Below the pieces are notes generated by a model. The model saw only the letters and a program-made list of their open reading frames with translations. It was not told where the DNA came from and did not search any database. A program made the position numbers and the translations under genes. Below are positions 1-14,049 of a stretch of DNA of 64,000 nt, in pieces. This DNA is from Lethocerus indicus. Lineage: Eukaryota > Arthropoda > Insecta > Hemiptera > Belostomatidae. Numbering within the stretch: position 1 is the first letter of the stretch; each line of letters opens with the position of its first letter. The stretch covers positions 2,117,501 through 2,181,500 of the forward strand of contig JACDQD010000102.1 in the NCBI GenBank assembly GCA_019843655.1, written 5' to 3'.

Positions 1-65
1 ATATATATAATACGCACACAAATTTTGCCTTTAGTTTCTATCTACTTTCCATGCCAATATTATGA

Positions 66-380
66 CCAAGCGAGGCCGATAAAATATCGCGTGATATTCA
101 GGATGAAAAGTTATATAAAAAATACAAGAAAATTCAAAACATACAGGGATACTTGGTTTTATGTTATATTGGCACGCAAGATTATAATTTGAAAATATAT
201 AAATTCGATATACCCGAAGCCAAAAACTATATTGCGATTCAAGCAAGACGACCAGATCTCCTTGGAAAGTTGCATCAATCCATTATAAATGACAGTGAGG
301 ACAAAGATTTGGAAGTAACTGTCAATGCAGTAAAGGAATTACTGAGGCACACGAGTTGGGCGTTTTGTATGGGAATCTAA
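66..380 (+). other. Unassigned open frame of about 104 codons
   Basis: The frame is open from just after a stop at 63-65 to the TAA at 378-380, with no clear initiating ATG. The translation is charged (many Lys, Asp, Glu). Its C-terminal part, with a Val-Lys-Glu-Leu-Leu stretch followed by a Trp, faintly recalls the linker after the endonuclease domain of LINE retrotransposons. The similarity is too weak to call a family, and the frame could be chance in AT-rich DNA. Confidence 0.15.
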
Positions 381-3300
381 CAAGCCCATCTCGAGTCAGA
401 CTGTCCCATGACAGTAATTGGCGTCAATTATCGGCCAGACGTTCGGTTTATTTCTCATTGTTGAAAATAATTATCCAATTATCGATTAAAGTGTAGATGG
501 ATTTGGTGGCGGGAACCGTGAGTTTGAACCGTTTTATGGGAGAATTCGGACGACGCGGAATAAGAAAAATGAAATAAGCGGCGGGTCACTCCCGCCATCC
601 TCATTTGTCATTTTTGTTATCAGAGACGGACCCAATTTCTATGTTTTCACTACTTCCTACTAAGGGCCAACGATGGAAAGCGTCAACAGCTTCATCCATC
701 TTGAATAATGATGATTTTCCGCTTGACACCTCGTCAACATTTTTCTCATTTTCGAATTACGCTGGAGGCCAATCGATAATTCGATCTACGTCTGAATGGA
801 TCCTCCAAAATTTAAATACATCCAAATGTTTTCCTATGAATCCATACCAAGCATGATATCATCATGTGGTATACTCCTCTCGTTTGTTTCATTTTATTCC
901 ACGCAAATTTCCTATTCTACAATTACAGTATGGATGTATAGAATGGATATGAAATTTCATGTACAGTATCTAATTATACATTGGTTATTTCGACAGAAAG
1001 TATTTTTTTAATTTTCTGAACATTGCATTATAAAAATTAAAATTACACCTGGAGATGGAATGCGGTACGAACCATTCTGAAAACGGAATCACCGAAAACA
1101 GTTTGTAACACTAAAAAGAAAAAACGACTATTTCTCAGACATCTTAAATGCCCATGAAAACGGAACTTAATGATACATTACGACAAATTTCTGGACGAAA
1201 TCATAAATCCCATTACGCCGTCGTGATTCCGGAAGAACAACTCGCATTACTGCAAACTCGGATTATAAAACGATGACTCGAATTTGACGATTTATTGTCT
1301 TTTTCATTGGACCCGGTGTACAAATTAGGGATAATAATATTCAGGAATTAATGGTTAGAAGGCATTTAACTTGAAATTACTGGACGAAATTAGATTATTT
1401 AAAGATAAAATCATGTTATTACTAGTATTTTACATAACTTCCGCGTTAATACTAATAAATTTACCACAGAAAAAGGTCCTCCTATATATGCCATACATAT
1501 AAACACGACAGATATCGTCCTAAGGCTCGGTTAAATGAAATCATTTTATTTGAACCTATACTGCATCAAAATGAATTTCTTTTATAAGGTAGCTGAGCAA
1601 GAAGAATTTCACTACAAAAATACTTTTGGCTAAATTCAAGGATATATACGAAAATATCTCACCTACAATTTGCACAGACGGAAGAGTATCTATTACCGGT
1701 GTTACACGAGTAACAGTTTTCTCATTTTCCAACATATCATTTGAGCTAATTTCGGGTTTGATCGCAGATCAAAAAGGAAAGTGGAACCTTAATTGTCCCA
1801 TTGAGTTATACCTTTAATATCCGCAGTTGGGCAATAAGGAAAAGAAAAGTAGTGAGAACAACACCAAAACCTTCATTGTAATTCACCGCCAGTGACGCGT
1901 CCGTCGAAGCTTGAAACAACCGGCTAAACGCAATACGTTATTCATAAAGCCGGGACCATTGCATTCGTGTAAATGTTAATTCGAATCCATAAACTAATCT
2001 GCCTCGCAAAAATGTAAATGAGCCAAAACCCATTTTGAAACGCGGCCCGGGTGTTTCGCTGTGGCAAATTAAATTCACGCCGGGGCGCGGAGCTCTGCTT
2101 ATTAATCCCAGGCATGTGACCTTTAGCGGGGAGATCTGCATTTTTAAACGTAAATCATTTATTTGTTTCCTTTTTTATCCCCCAATTTTGTTTTTTTTAT
2201 CGATTTTTAAAGCGAGGAGATTACCGCTTAATATTGCCCATGCGGGTCGTAAACATTGCACCGGGAGCAATGAGGCCGCCTACATCCTTGTTACGATATC
2301 GATTCAAAAAGAAGACTCGAGAACCCAGAAAGAACATTGGCGTTATTAATTATCGGGCGGTTTGACTTGTTCTTGGCCCTAACCAATGGCTATTAGGAGT
2401 CATTAATTTTCTTTTAAAAACTACTTATAAAGCAAAAAATCAGACTTCATTCCTCTTCCCGCTTTATATTTTCCTCGTGGGAGAAACAAGAAAAATAAAT
2501 TTCGAACACTACGGATTGACTTGCGAAGCGCTAATATGTAAAGCAGCGAGAGAGACGGACCCCTCGGGATCGAATATTTTCTGCGTTAAATACACAACCG
2601 TAGTCGGATGCATTAGTCATCGATCGAGTTTGTTTCTTCATCGTGGCTTAAAGTGAAATTATTCTGACATAAAGATAATTTTAAGTAGCAATTCACGATA
2701 CATTTTTTACCCGAGGGTACGAAATATACTCAGGACTATTCGGTACACGAAAAGTGTAATTGATTTACTACTGTTCAAATAATTTTAAAAAGGCCTCAGA
2801 CAAACGCGATCGCCCCTACGCGTCAAATATTAAGACATTACGTGTTATCCTAATCCCCGGAACGCCCGCGGCTTGTAAATCCGTCTCTAAAAGTGCGGAA
2901 CGAATTTGAACATGGCTGTTGGAGCGCGGTCACGATTCAAGCGACGTATTCGACAGAAAAGGGAAGGTCGTCGTGCCGCGGCTAACAGTGGCAATAACGG
3001 CGGAGACGAACCTCCCATCTCACCCCTTCCCCCAGAACGTGTCAGGATTCGAAGCGTGGGTCGGCCAAATCGTTTTCGCGCCGCCTTCAATGCCGCACAT
3101 AATTCCGGCTTAAGTATGCCGAACGCATTTCATTCTGACACTTCTGAACGAAACCGTCGAGCGGGACGGGAATTTTCCAACGCTCCACTCTACCTCTCGA
3201 ATAATCATCCCTTTTTTGTTACTAACCGTTCCCTAATGCATTCATGTGAACACTAAACGTACGCTGAACACTATTGTCTGAAGAATTGTTCATTCATAAT

Positions 3301-6300
3301 TCTGAACAAATTGTACACATAACCTTAGAAGACTTTAGCTTCTACGATCAATTCGGTAATATTTTTCGAATATTTTTTTACCACCACCATAAGAGAATAA
3401 CAGAGGTACCTATTGGTTCCCCCATTTAAAAAAAATATATTTATTTATTTCACATATTTAAATCACGCGGCTATTTCCTTTTGTGGCATCTACATATTGA
3501 GGCGGGTTTTTCGAACATATGTAATTTATTCGAAATCGTTTTGAATAATGGGATGTACGCATCAAATGGCTCCTAAATTGAAGTTTAAAATATAGAACAT
3601 AATTTAATCGAGACTGCAATTTTCTTTATGTATTATTTGTCCCGACAAGCCCGTTATACTGAGTCCTGGTTGTGGGTTCCTCCCCGGGCGCGGTTGGGCG
3701 GGTCGTCGACCCTGGGCTCGGACGCAGTTGTCACATCCTAATTAGATTGCGGCGACAAACGCGAACTGATTTGTTCCAATGACGCGAAGGGGGTCGGCCC
3801 CGACGGCGGAGAGCAGATTCGCGTCTGGACATAACAATTAGAGGGCGGGCGATGAAAGTGATGGAGCACTTGAGGCGCCCCCGACCGGACACACGACTGA
3901 TTGGTGGGACGACTCAATTTCAGTCGCACTCGGCCGGCGGACAAAATAATCCAGTGCAACTGAATATCGGGCTGACCTCGGTTTTTTCGATAATTGATCC
4001 TTAAAGTGTCGAACCAGACGAGAGGCTCCATTTTTTAAAGAAATATCAAATCCTGATCTTTCAGTATGAGTCGGAATATACGTGTAATTCTATGACAGAA
4101 ATTCGGCCGAGTGATGAACTTTTAACAATTTTTGAGGAAAAGCTCAACGTTTCTATTAGTAATGATATAAATAAAGGTGCAGATAACAAATGTATTCAAC
4201 GAATAAATACTCGGTTTCCAAAATAGGACGAGGCGATTTCCTCCATTACGAATTCGGCCCGTGGGAAGGTGAAATTTACCGCGAAAAATACTTAATCTCT
4301 AGGCCGACTGGATGAGATCAGGGGCCCAAAGTAAGCGATTTGTATGGAGTTTGGGGCAAACACGAGCGGCGGGGCCGAATTGGCTCTGGTCGGGGGTGGG
4401 AGCCGTTCCGGAGGGGAATAATCAAACAAGCCGGTGGCCAGACTCAACCGACGTCCGCCCACGCACAACGAAAACCACACTTCGGGCCCGTTAAAATAAG
4501 CGCCCGGCATATTTCAAAGCCCGTCGACCTCCCGGGGTTTCGCCCTCTCACTCTCTACCGGGCGGCTTCTTCAAGTCCTTGGGACCCATAAACCTGAGGA
4601 TTTCAACGGATTTCAAAATTTTGCAACTCCTCTTAGCATTACACTGTTTCCAATTACGGGAATTTTATATTCTTCGCTGGTTTATTAGAAATAGAGATTA
4701 AATCATGCACCTCTTAATTTTGCATACAATTAGTGACAGATATTTTCACATCAAGAAGATAGCAGTTAGCATCGGCACATTACATATTCTAAAAACATAT
4801 AAATCGCTGTGTGTACATGAATTTGTGTCGTTACAGTTGATAAAAAGGGAGAGTTAGGGAGCAGCGACCCTTCGTTCGGTTCGTGACCCAATCCTCGACT
4901 GAATTGTCTTTTGATTCCGTTGACGGAATGAAACTTTCACGACCCGCTGAGGCGTAATGGGAGAAATAAGAGGGAGCGTTAAACGATCGTTTATCGCTCA
5001 GCCCACTGTCGATCGCAGTCAAGAGATTATAGGATAAAACATAGGTTCCGGTGCTCGATTCCCGACGGCCTAGGGCTTCTTTACAATTTATCGACGCCCC
5101 AAGCACTAGGAAAGAAGAAATTAGATACAAGATAACTAATATTAAATGACTCTAGAGCGGTCACGAGGTAATCGCGGCGGTAATTAAAGTTATGAAGTCC
5201 CTATGCAAATCGGCCATTTACCGTTTCAACAATTACACCGGCCGGAGGGAGGCCTAATTATTTTGCCTCGCGAGGAAAGCGCCTCTTTCGCAATTGGCGG
5301 TCGGGGGCTAATTGCGGGCCCGTATCGCCCCAATCATCCTAATGGCGGCGCCAGGCGCCATCCGCAGAGTTAATCAGTCTGTCCCGTTCGCCAAACCTAA
5401 AGTCGGCATTAAAAAATAAAAATGAAATAAGAAGGAAAAGTTGAACAAAAATAACCTCCGGTCGACTTTCTCAGAGTGCAGTCGGCCCCCCGGAGTCGGA
5501 TAATGGGCAGGCCGCTTTAATAGTACATGCTCCGACCGGCACCGGGAAGTCCGAACCGGCTTTAATAAGTCTATTACGGGCCGCATACATTTCGCTCCCG
5601 TTTAATCGGTTATTATTTCGGTCGAACCTCCTCCAATCGGGCAGATTCCGCCCTTTACACGTTCCGGAAATCGTTTGTCGACTGTAATCAATTAGACGCT
5701 GTTATTAAGGCTGCAATAATAACAAGAAAAGCCATAAAGAATGTCGTATAAGGAAATTAGAAAGAGTAAAATAATGTCTACCTTTCAGTTCTAGGACATG
5801 GCTCACTAGGGGGCAAAATTGTGTCCATTACCGAGCTTGAAATTGTACGCTATTTAATCAGTGCCTACACCGAAAAATTATGGGTCTTCTTCCGTGAAAT
5901 AGAACAATAATGATAGAATGCATTTCATAATTTGTAATTATTGATAAGTGTAATGATTCTACGGGAGATCAATTTCTCGCCAAAATAATTTGATTCTGTA
6001 GGGCCATAAGCGCGAGAAGACAATCCCCGCGGATCGAACCGTTTGAATTCAACCGGCGTCCAATAATTAGCTGTTCCATATCAGATATTTCTTAAACGGG
6101 AAATCGTGGGGATAATAACGACGATAATGTATGTAATTATACATTTTATTTGTCCCAAAAACCAGTTTTTTTTCCCCCTGCCGGCTGAGGAAGGTTTCCG
6201 CGGATCCTTAATTCGGCTCACGGTTAATTAACGGCCGTCTAAATACCAGTTTGGAGGGTGGCCGGTGTTTTTCTTTTTTTTATTTTCTACGGCGGGCCAG

Positions 6301-9300
6301 AATTTTTTTCACGCCTGTCCCGAACAAATTGTCGACGAGCGGGACGAGCGACCGAACCTTGGGAAGATATTTGGTAGAGGCTGGCGCTAAATGGCCCCAA
6401 TGGACGTCACAATTAGGAGTCCGTTTTCCGACCACGAACAATGACTAGATACCGTTATAGTAGTACGGTTTCGAATAGTAGCGCCTTCGAAATGGCCCGG
6501 TGTCACAAAATTTTCTGATGGAAATTTTAATAAAATTGTTATCTTTCAACGATCTCAACTTTTTGTCGAGAAGACATTAATGTAGTTTATTGGTAAAGAT
6601 ATATATATTCAAAAGTAATATCTACCTACATTTTTATTCTACATTATTCCTAGTTTCTAGTTTACATTATTTAAATTAGTGTTTACAAAATTATTATTAA
6701 TGAGAACAGTGTCGACCCTACATAAAAATTTCCGTCGCATGACATTGAAAGTCTCGTTGTGTGTGTGTATTGTGAGGACTTTAACCAGCCTATTAGTTCC
6801 GTTGAACGTACACAACGATCACTTACAGTATACCGAATTTATGACTCCAGTCATGAAATACACCCCCAAAAAACGGGGGTTCCGTTCCACCGTTGGTCGA
6901 AAAGGTCCGAACTCTCGAGTTGACCCAAGGAGGTCTATCGGCTAAATAAAACCCAGACGGCCGCAATAAAGTAACTTTTACAGGCACGAACATTCTGTTT
7001 TTGTTTTTTTTCCCTCTCTTCCCCCTTTTTTTCTTTATTCTGTAAATGGCGCCGTAAAACCTTGGCCGTTGGCTGCGTTAGGCCGTGGGCCGGGGCGGCG
7101 GGAGGGGCCCCGGTTTCTAAATATTTCACGCCTTTTCCTCTCTGCCCCCCGGGTAACCGCGAGCAGCAATTTTCTCCGACCCGAGTTCCCCGTGACTTGC
7201 ACGATCACCGGGAGCTACGCGGCTGGACTATTACAACACAGCCCAGAGAGATTGATTCCCCGTATTATCGTCACAATATAAATTATCGACACTGTCATTT
7301 TTGAGCAACGGCCCGAATTGACCGGCTGAGCTCCCGATCGTTTCTTGTTCGACTTTAATCCGCTATAATTTATGGGTAATCTTAAATCGGGCGCTCTCCC
7401 GATAAACGTCACCCAACTCCATGAACGTGGTAGTGCGTCACCATTTTCCACTCTTCGGCTTGTTCTTAGGCTTCGTGGTTAATACAAATACTAACTTTTC
7501 GGCCATTCCATGTTTTATAAATTGCTTTTAGTTTTTTCAGTTAGAAAAATTAATTATGTCTAGTTTACAGTAAGTATTTTTAGCACAGAGGCAAACTCCG
7601 TTTCCACTACTAACATGACAATCAGAGAAAGCTGGACTTTATAAACATTCAGTCTAAACAATCCCACCAACACTAAGACACAGAAACTGATAGTTCCATT
7701 AACCATCCACCATTCCATTAACTATTCCATTTAACCTCAAAAAATCCTAAATATGTACATATAGTGTGCGTAAAAATTTGGATGCAATATATATTAATAA
7801 TACTTCCAAACGTATGAAGACGAATTGCTGATTATTTTCCCCCTGCAGTGTCTCAAATTCATAAATTGGAAGTGATTTTAACGCTTTATATCATATCGAT
7901 GGTATCAATGATATGTTTTTCAAGTTTAATTTTCATAATGCAAGAGCTTTCCACGAAACGTCCAGGCTGAATTATAGCGGTTGGAATTCTGAGTTTCCGT
8001 ATTATAGTGGTATTAGTAGTAAAAAAGAAAGTGGGTAACCAATGCCATTATAACGAGAGCGACGAAATAAATTTGAGCTTAATCTTATCGCAGAATTAAT
8101 AGTGTTTATATTCTCCGGTGAAGAGCATCTCCTGATTCCCTCTGTCATTTACTCGCAGATCCGCTGAGTCGCCCCCGCCGACCGTTCGCATAAGTACAAG
8201 CTTTTACGGTAATTGAAAGATGGGGGATTTCGAGTAAAAAAAAGACCCGGCTGTTTTTTTCCTTTCTTCAAGGCGCTTTAATCAAACCAACATCGGACCA
8301 TTAATCTTCATTTGTTAGTCAATACTCTTAGGCTAATTAGTCTTCTGGAAATGCTGCTTAGTCTCCAGAATTTGTGGGCGCCCTCCGCATTTTACGGTTC
8401 GTCTGCTGATACGACCCAAGATACAGGGCGCTTCTGCGCCCCGACGGAACGTTGAACAACTTTTATATTCCCCCTTAACTGAAAGTCCTAATTATTTATA
8501 ATTTTCAACAGCGGTAGAAACGGCGTTTTTTTCTGACATTTAACAGACTGAAATAGGGCCACCCTAAATGTCCTATAACCTATATGACGGTCGTATAAGA
8601 GAAACATTATAACGAGGGCAGAAGTGCATCTAAACAAAAACTAATACAAGGAAAGTGTTAGTTCTGTTTTCAAATATGAACGTTTGAAGTGGGGTTAAAC
8701 ATGGTAATTCTGAGTACCTGACAATCCATACAAATTCTGGATTTACGATGGTAAATCAACAAGATAATATTGCACCCTATAAATCCCAGTGTGAAACTGA
8801 TCACACCATTAGGTTCGAAGAAAAACCCTCCATTTTAAGTTCCAGCCACTTCGATTCAACATTTCGTCATTTCGACGGTAATTTATCTCCGTACTTTAGG
8901 TAAAGCCAGGCGCTCTCAAATAAATCGCGGGCCATCCACGCATAACTCTTTCACCTTTTTTATACGTCCCCTCCGCCTTTTCGCTTAGAACTTTTAAATT
9001 TCCTGCCGGTTTCCGATGTCCGGCCAGAAGGGCAGGAAAGCCCGCGGGAGTTATTTACGAGTGTCGCGAGGCCCAGTGATCACAGGACGGACAATCGAGG
9101 GGGCGACGATTTCCTTTTATTCCGGCGTCCCGAAACTCTCGGGGGGTTCTAGATTTCTAAGATATCTGGTGATTTAGTGGAGGCGAAATAGTCTGTGGCG
9201 GCGGACGGGAGGATTTACGGCGTCATAAACACATTATGTCTTGGAGAAATCGAGTTTTCAGATACGGACCGTGCCGTATGCGGTTCATCCAGTACCAATT

Positions 9301-11341
9301 AGGTATCCCTCTACTCAAGTCTGACGTCGTCCCGTTTACATATACGTACATGTTTATAAATGTAGTAATGCAGGCAGGTTCCCTGATTTACTACAATTTT
9401 GCTATGGACAATGGTGAAAAACCAAAATCGTTCCAATATAGAACGAAACCAACAAGACTGAAGGCCACGAGAGAGATGAGACCGAGTTAACACTGTGGAA
9501 AACATAAATAAAACTAAAGAATGACAAATTTATAATGGTGAACTACTTCTAACGATCGCTCAAAGGAATGTATTAATATGTCATGCATAATCTATACAAG
9601 TCAAATATAACATTCTATACAATATTTTACTCTTCCATTGACATTCTATTCAATAAATTGGACAGCACAAGAACCATCCTCGAAAATGAATGGCCGCCGT
9701 TTGGCCCCCGATGTCAACGATCGGTTTCGATTTGTTTTGCCCGACATCATCGTTCGAAAATAATTCTCTTAACTAGTTAGGATACGGTGGGCAATTGTAT
9801 CGGCTCAAATTTAACTGGTGGTACCACGTGGGCAGACTGATAGATTGCGATTTAATCTTCAATATCCCCAACTACGACAATGGGGGACTTGCAGGACGTC
9901 GAACTTGAAGCTAACGACCGCTCAATGCGTTAATGGAAAGGAATTGAGAGCTTTTATAACGCCCGTCCGACGGTTATAAATAATGCCGCTGGGACTAAAT
10001 GCATTTAATAGAGGGGCTATTGCTTGCGACAGTGCGAATCTGGTCGGACGACTGGTTTTTGTTCTTCGTCCTTTACGACTGTTCAGGTATAGATCTCGCC
10101 GAGTACGTTGCATCGGTCTAAATATCTAGTGGCCTATGTGCGGGATTTGTAATTATAGAATTAATAATAGCATGGCTCAGATTTAGCACTAGTGGTCACT
10201 AGGACATCTACTTCGGCGGTAAAGGCTGTTGCCCCAAGAGTAATATCGAAGTATTCCCTTTAGAGCGCTCAAATATCCGAGCGGTAATTCAAACGTGCAA
10301 AGTTAGGAATTACTGAGGGTATTCCCATCTAATTTCTTACTAATTTCCAGATAGCGAGAAGCAAAAATTGGCCGGGCACAGGATGAAATCAGCGAGTGCG
10401 CCCAGAAAATCGTGATGACATGACAATTTAAGTGCGGAGTGTAACTCTGAACGTGGTGGGAGTATCGCTTCGATTATCGCACTGTACAGTCGAACGAACT
10501 CGCACCTCCTTGAACTCGTACTAAAACATCGGATTTGTTACCCCAGTGGCCGACAATGCTATTGGGCCAACATAGGAAAGTGCCAAATGGGAATTTGAAT
10601 CTCTGCTTCGAAGAACGTGCCCGACGGTTTCGGGCGCCCAGCAGGAATAAGCAAATAGCGGCGTCGTTTTTCACTCTGTTACTCCCCGTCCCCTCTCCCA
10701 CTTACAACCCCTAAAAACATACGTTCGGATTTTATGCCGAGCATACGATATGAAACGCTTCCCCGCAACTTTTTCACGTTTACGAAGGCAGAACACGTAT
10801 ACACAGATGTATTGTACGAGTTTCAATGCCTGAAACAGGAAATCAAGTGTAGTTTGATGAAATACAGTACCCGGACGGATATATCGCCTATTAATTTTGA
10901 TACACAGAATAAGTTTCTAAATCACTGAATAACGATAGTACTAATTAGATCCTATAGACTTCTAAAAATATCTAAAAATAATTGCTTTACTTACTAATCG
11001 ATAAATTAGGCCTAGTGGCCGTATAAAAGCACAATTTATAACGTAAGAAAAATTAATGTTTGTTTTTGAAAAAAATATATTATGTAAATTAATTGAAACG
11101 ATATATATAAACCGGTATAGAACCTACTGTCATAAACTTACACAATAAGTTCGCCATATCGTTCATTTTACATGAAACCGGTCCCAGATTTGGGCGTATG
11201 CTCGGGGGTCAAAGCGAAACGATCTTCGCGTTCGATCCGGACTAGGATTTTGAAATGAAGACTGGGCGTGTGGCCTGGTGATGTAACCGGGCACGTTCCC
11301 CTCACCGGTGGCGCTCCCGAAATTCAAACCGGGAATCGGGA

Positions 11342-11400
11342 GCAGGCGGCGACGTCACCGGTTGCGTCATGGCCGCTCTTCGGGTTGCGTCACCGCCTGC
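11342..11400. repeat. GC-rich imperfect inverted repeat with TGACG/CGTCA words
   Basis: An 18-nt arm at 11342-11359 matches the reverse complement of 11383-11400 at 15 of 18 positions, with a 23-nt spacer. The decamer GGTTGCGTCA also occurs twice (from about 11360 and 11383), so CRE/ATF-type CGTCA cores are clustered. This lies in the strongest CpG-rich patch of the left block (about 11.2-11.8 kb), which makes it a candidate promoter or enhancer core. No transcription start can be proved from sequence alone. Confidence 0.4.
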
Positions 11401-13878
11401 CGGGCCCATTAGAGGAACCGCCTCCTTGAACTTTGCCTCCTCCGGACGCCTTCCCTCTGCTAAACCTATTACGCGCTCGCCCGGAGGAGCCTTCGGCCGT
11501 TGGAGAAACGCGGTCTGAGGAGAATAAAAAAAAAGTCGGGACCAAAAAATAGCGGGAGCCTTGTTCTGGTGGCGAGTTGCCCCCTAGCGGAACCGAAGGG
11601 GGTACAGTAATAAATCAAAAGAGATCGAGAGAGAGAGAGACCGACGCCCCCCCCCGCCATCCCAACCGAAATAGCTTGCAAATGGGGCCCGCGCTCGCCG
11701 CGAATGACGAGTCGGCCTATTATTAGAAACTGTCCGTTAATGGCGGGGCGGGTATTAAACCGGCCGTTTTTAAAATTGGTAACTGTTTCGGTCGTTTGAC
11801 TCGGCCATAAACGGACGATGGTCGGCTTCGAGCGAATACGATTTCTATAGAATTAAGGTCAGTCGTAACGAAATTCCGAGAAAAAACCGACCGCCCCAGT
11901 GGTCAACGTCCCGGCGATTGGATGGACAATGGCACTCTTTTGTGTCATCTACACGTGTTGTAGAAAGGAACGGGCTCGGGATTTTTATGCCTCGTCTGAT
12001 TTATTTTCTCGCCTAGCTTGTTTGGTCCGGGGTTAATAGCAGTGTGTTAAGGAAACGCAGAGTGACCAACGCACGTAACGAACAGAGAAGGGAACCTGTG
12101 ATGATACGACGTACAAGTACGAAAGAGATACGCTCGTTAACAGTATGAAATCAGTAATAACTAACTGAGACCTGTCTCGCAACGAACCGCACCGAAGACA
12201 GGTTGTATACAACTGGGGAGGATGTGTGTCCATCTTCTATGAAATTATTCCTTAGTATAAGACAGCCGCATGCATAAGACTAACCGACTGCATACCCTTC
12301 AACTGCGAACCACGATTTTTGAAACGACCCCGATCTTGGTTCTTTTTTTACAATTTAACGAGATTTAGCCGTTTTATTTGGGCGTCGACACGCCAGCCTG
12401 AATACGTCAAACATGAATGAGTGAAAGTAAAACAGTAGTAACAGGACGATGAGGAATGTCAGAGAGGTGGAATCGATAGCCGCAGTAAACCTGGAGGCGA
12501 TTGAGTCTGAACACACACACACACAGGAAATAGCGCACGTCTTCTCCGTAATTGCGAGGACTACTATACACCAATTTTCTTTACGGCCCGAACGTAGCGT
12601 TCGGATATCGCACTCCTAGGGGTGAGGGACCGTCGCGAAAAAATAAATTGGGACACGTATCGGCGGTCCCATTTACGGTCCTCTCCTCCTTTATAAATAG
12701 TGGCATTAATTGCGGCTATTATCGTTGTCCAATTACTCCGGTGTTCTGAGGGGCCAATTTCCACAAAATTGGTCCTATTAATAGAGGGAGAGAGAGAAGG
12801 CCGTGGTCGCTCCTGGGCTATGTTTGGGCTTCACCGTGCGGAGCTTCGAGATTGATTGGTTTTCGTTGCTGCCCGCCGGGAACTTTTTGTTTAGCCTTTT
12901 TATCCCGTTTCGAATCGACCAAGAAACCGCCTGCCAATGTATGAACGCTTAACAAACATATTACATCACGATTTCATACTGGGACCCAATATTCCTCCTC
13001 GTTAGTTATGTATTATTTTCCCATTAAATAAAACATCTGATATTTGGTTTCAGTTTAATCGTCGAAATTAGATCATGTTTTCGCCAAATATATATACTGT
13101 ACCGTAAATCGCTAATTTCTGTGACAGTACCGTAGAGCACTGAGTGTGAGAGAGTGAAGTCAAATATTCATGTCATCGGATTTCCTTTCGTCAGAATTCA
13201 CCACGAGATATAATATTTTTTTAAATTTATTCACGATGGAAAGTATTTTATTTCCCAATCATGTTATGTAAGGAAGGCCAAATTCTCGACCTTGGATTTA
13301 CATATTTGAAGGTCCTAGGACTTAGGAAACTTTCAATAATTTAATGCAATTGATATGAATAACAAAATATTCCTCAACCTGTTTTTTCTTTTTTGACATT
13401 AGTTCAATTCTCAGTGACAATAAAATTCTTACGCGACCTGATAATTAACACAAGGAGTTGCCAGTCCTTGAATGTGACGCACTTAACAACGAACGATACC
13501 TTTGTAAGCAATAGAGAGGATACAATTCGTCCTTTATGATATAAATTTATGTAATAAGTTTATTAATGGCCAATATTGTCTCTGTACTTGTCACATTGGT
13601 CATATTATAAGGATTCGAAATATTGCAGACAATATCTAAAACTTACAATGGTAATTCAGATTTATATATCGGGGGTTCAAAAGCCAATACATTGTTCTTC
13701 GTAGACTTATTTTTGTGAGCTAATAAAAAAATTTAAATTCCTTCCAGGCCTCGACAAACATATATGTTCTGTAATGATCACATTACATTAGTCACTTCCA
13801 ATCTTACTGTCCGGTCACGATTTAAGTGGCTTGAATTTCAATCGAAAATTCCAACAATTTGTGTGTTGCTATTTGCAG

Positions 13879-14049
13879 ATATTCGACAAATTCTGGCACA
13901 AAATCCACTTCGGCGTGTTCAGGGATCGTGCGGTATTGTACGCGGACTGTACTCAAATAGCGACCGCCTACCTCCAGCCAAGGGGACCGATTGATGTCAA
14001 CGGAAATATCACTCTCTCAAAAATGGCCAATCACAAGTACACTGTGCCG
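13879..14049 (+). CDS. COL9A1-like: Collagen IX-like gene, TSPN exon (first exon recognised)
   Basis: A 57-codon, phase 0-0 exon between a good acceptor (TATTTGCAG) and donor (GTAAGC). It begins IFDKFWHKI, aligning with LFDSQWHKI of vertebrate collagen IX alpha-1, and contains [11 protein letters not shown]. This is the C-terminal half of the TSPN beta-sandwich, so at least one more TSPN exon and a signal-peptide exon must lie upstream. Confidence 0.85.

Larger units (their letters stand above)
1..13878. other. Long non-coding block upstream of (or within) the collagen gene
   Basis: I see no open frame in this stretch that resembles a known protein, and no exon that continues the TSPN domain upstream of 13879. 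The sequence alternates AT-rich parts with CpG-containing GC-rich patches (about 2.9-3.1, 3.65-4.0, 4.3-4.6, 5.2-5.7, 7.0-7.4, 11.2-11.8 kb). It repeatedly contains homeodomain-like TAATTA/TTTAAT and GATA-type words. Purine tracts and short GA and CA repeats occur (GA at about 11626-11640, CA at about 12512-12524). This would suit regulatory DNA, a 5' UTR/first intron, or both. The missing first collagen exons (signal peptide and first half of TSPN) are either here and too short to recognise, or left of the window. Confidence 0.5.

Noticed and set aside
2887..3256. Overlapping 60-116-codon frames on both strands
   Set aside because: They are arginine- and proline-rich frames in a GC-rich patch on both strands at once, without splice context or family resemblance; typical chance frames.
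11368..11517. ATG-initiated 49-codon frame in the CpG-rich patch as a collagen signal-peptide exon
   Set aside because: The peptide (MAALRVASPPAGP) has no hydrophobic signal core and ends at a stop without a suitable donor in frame.
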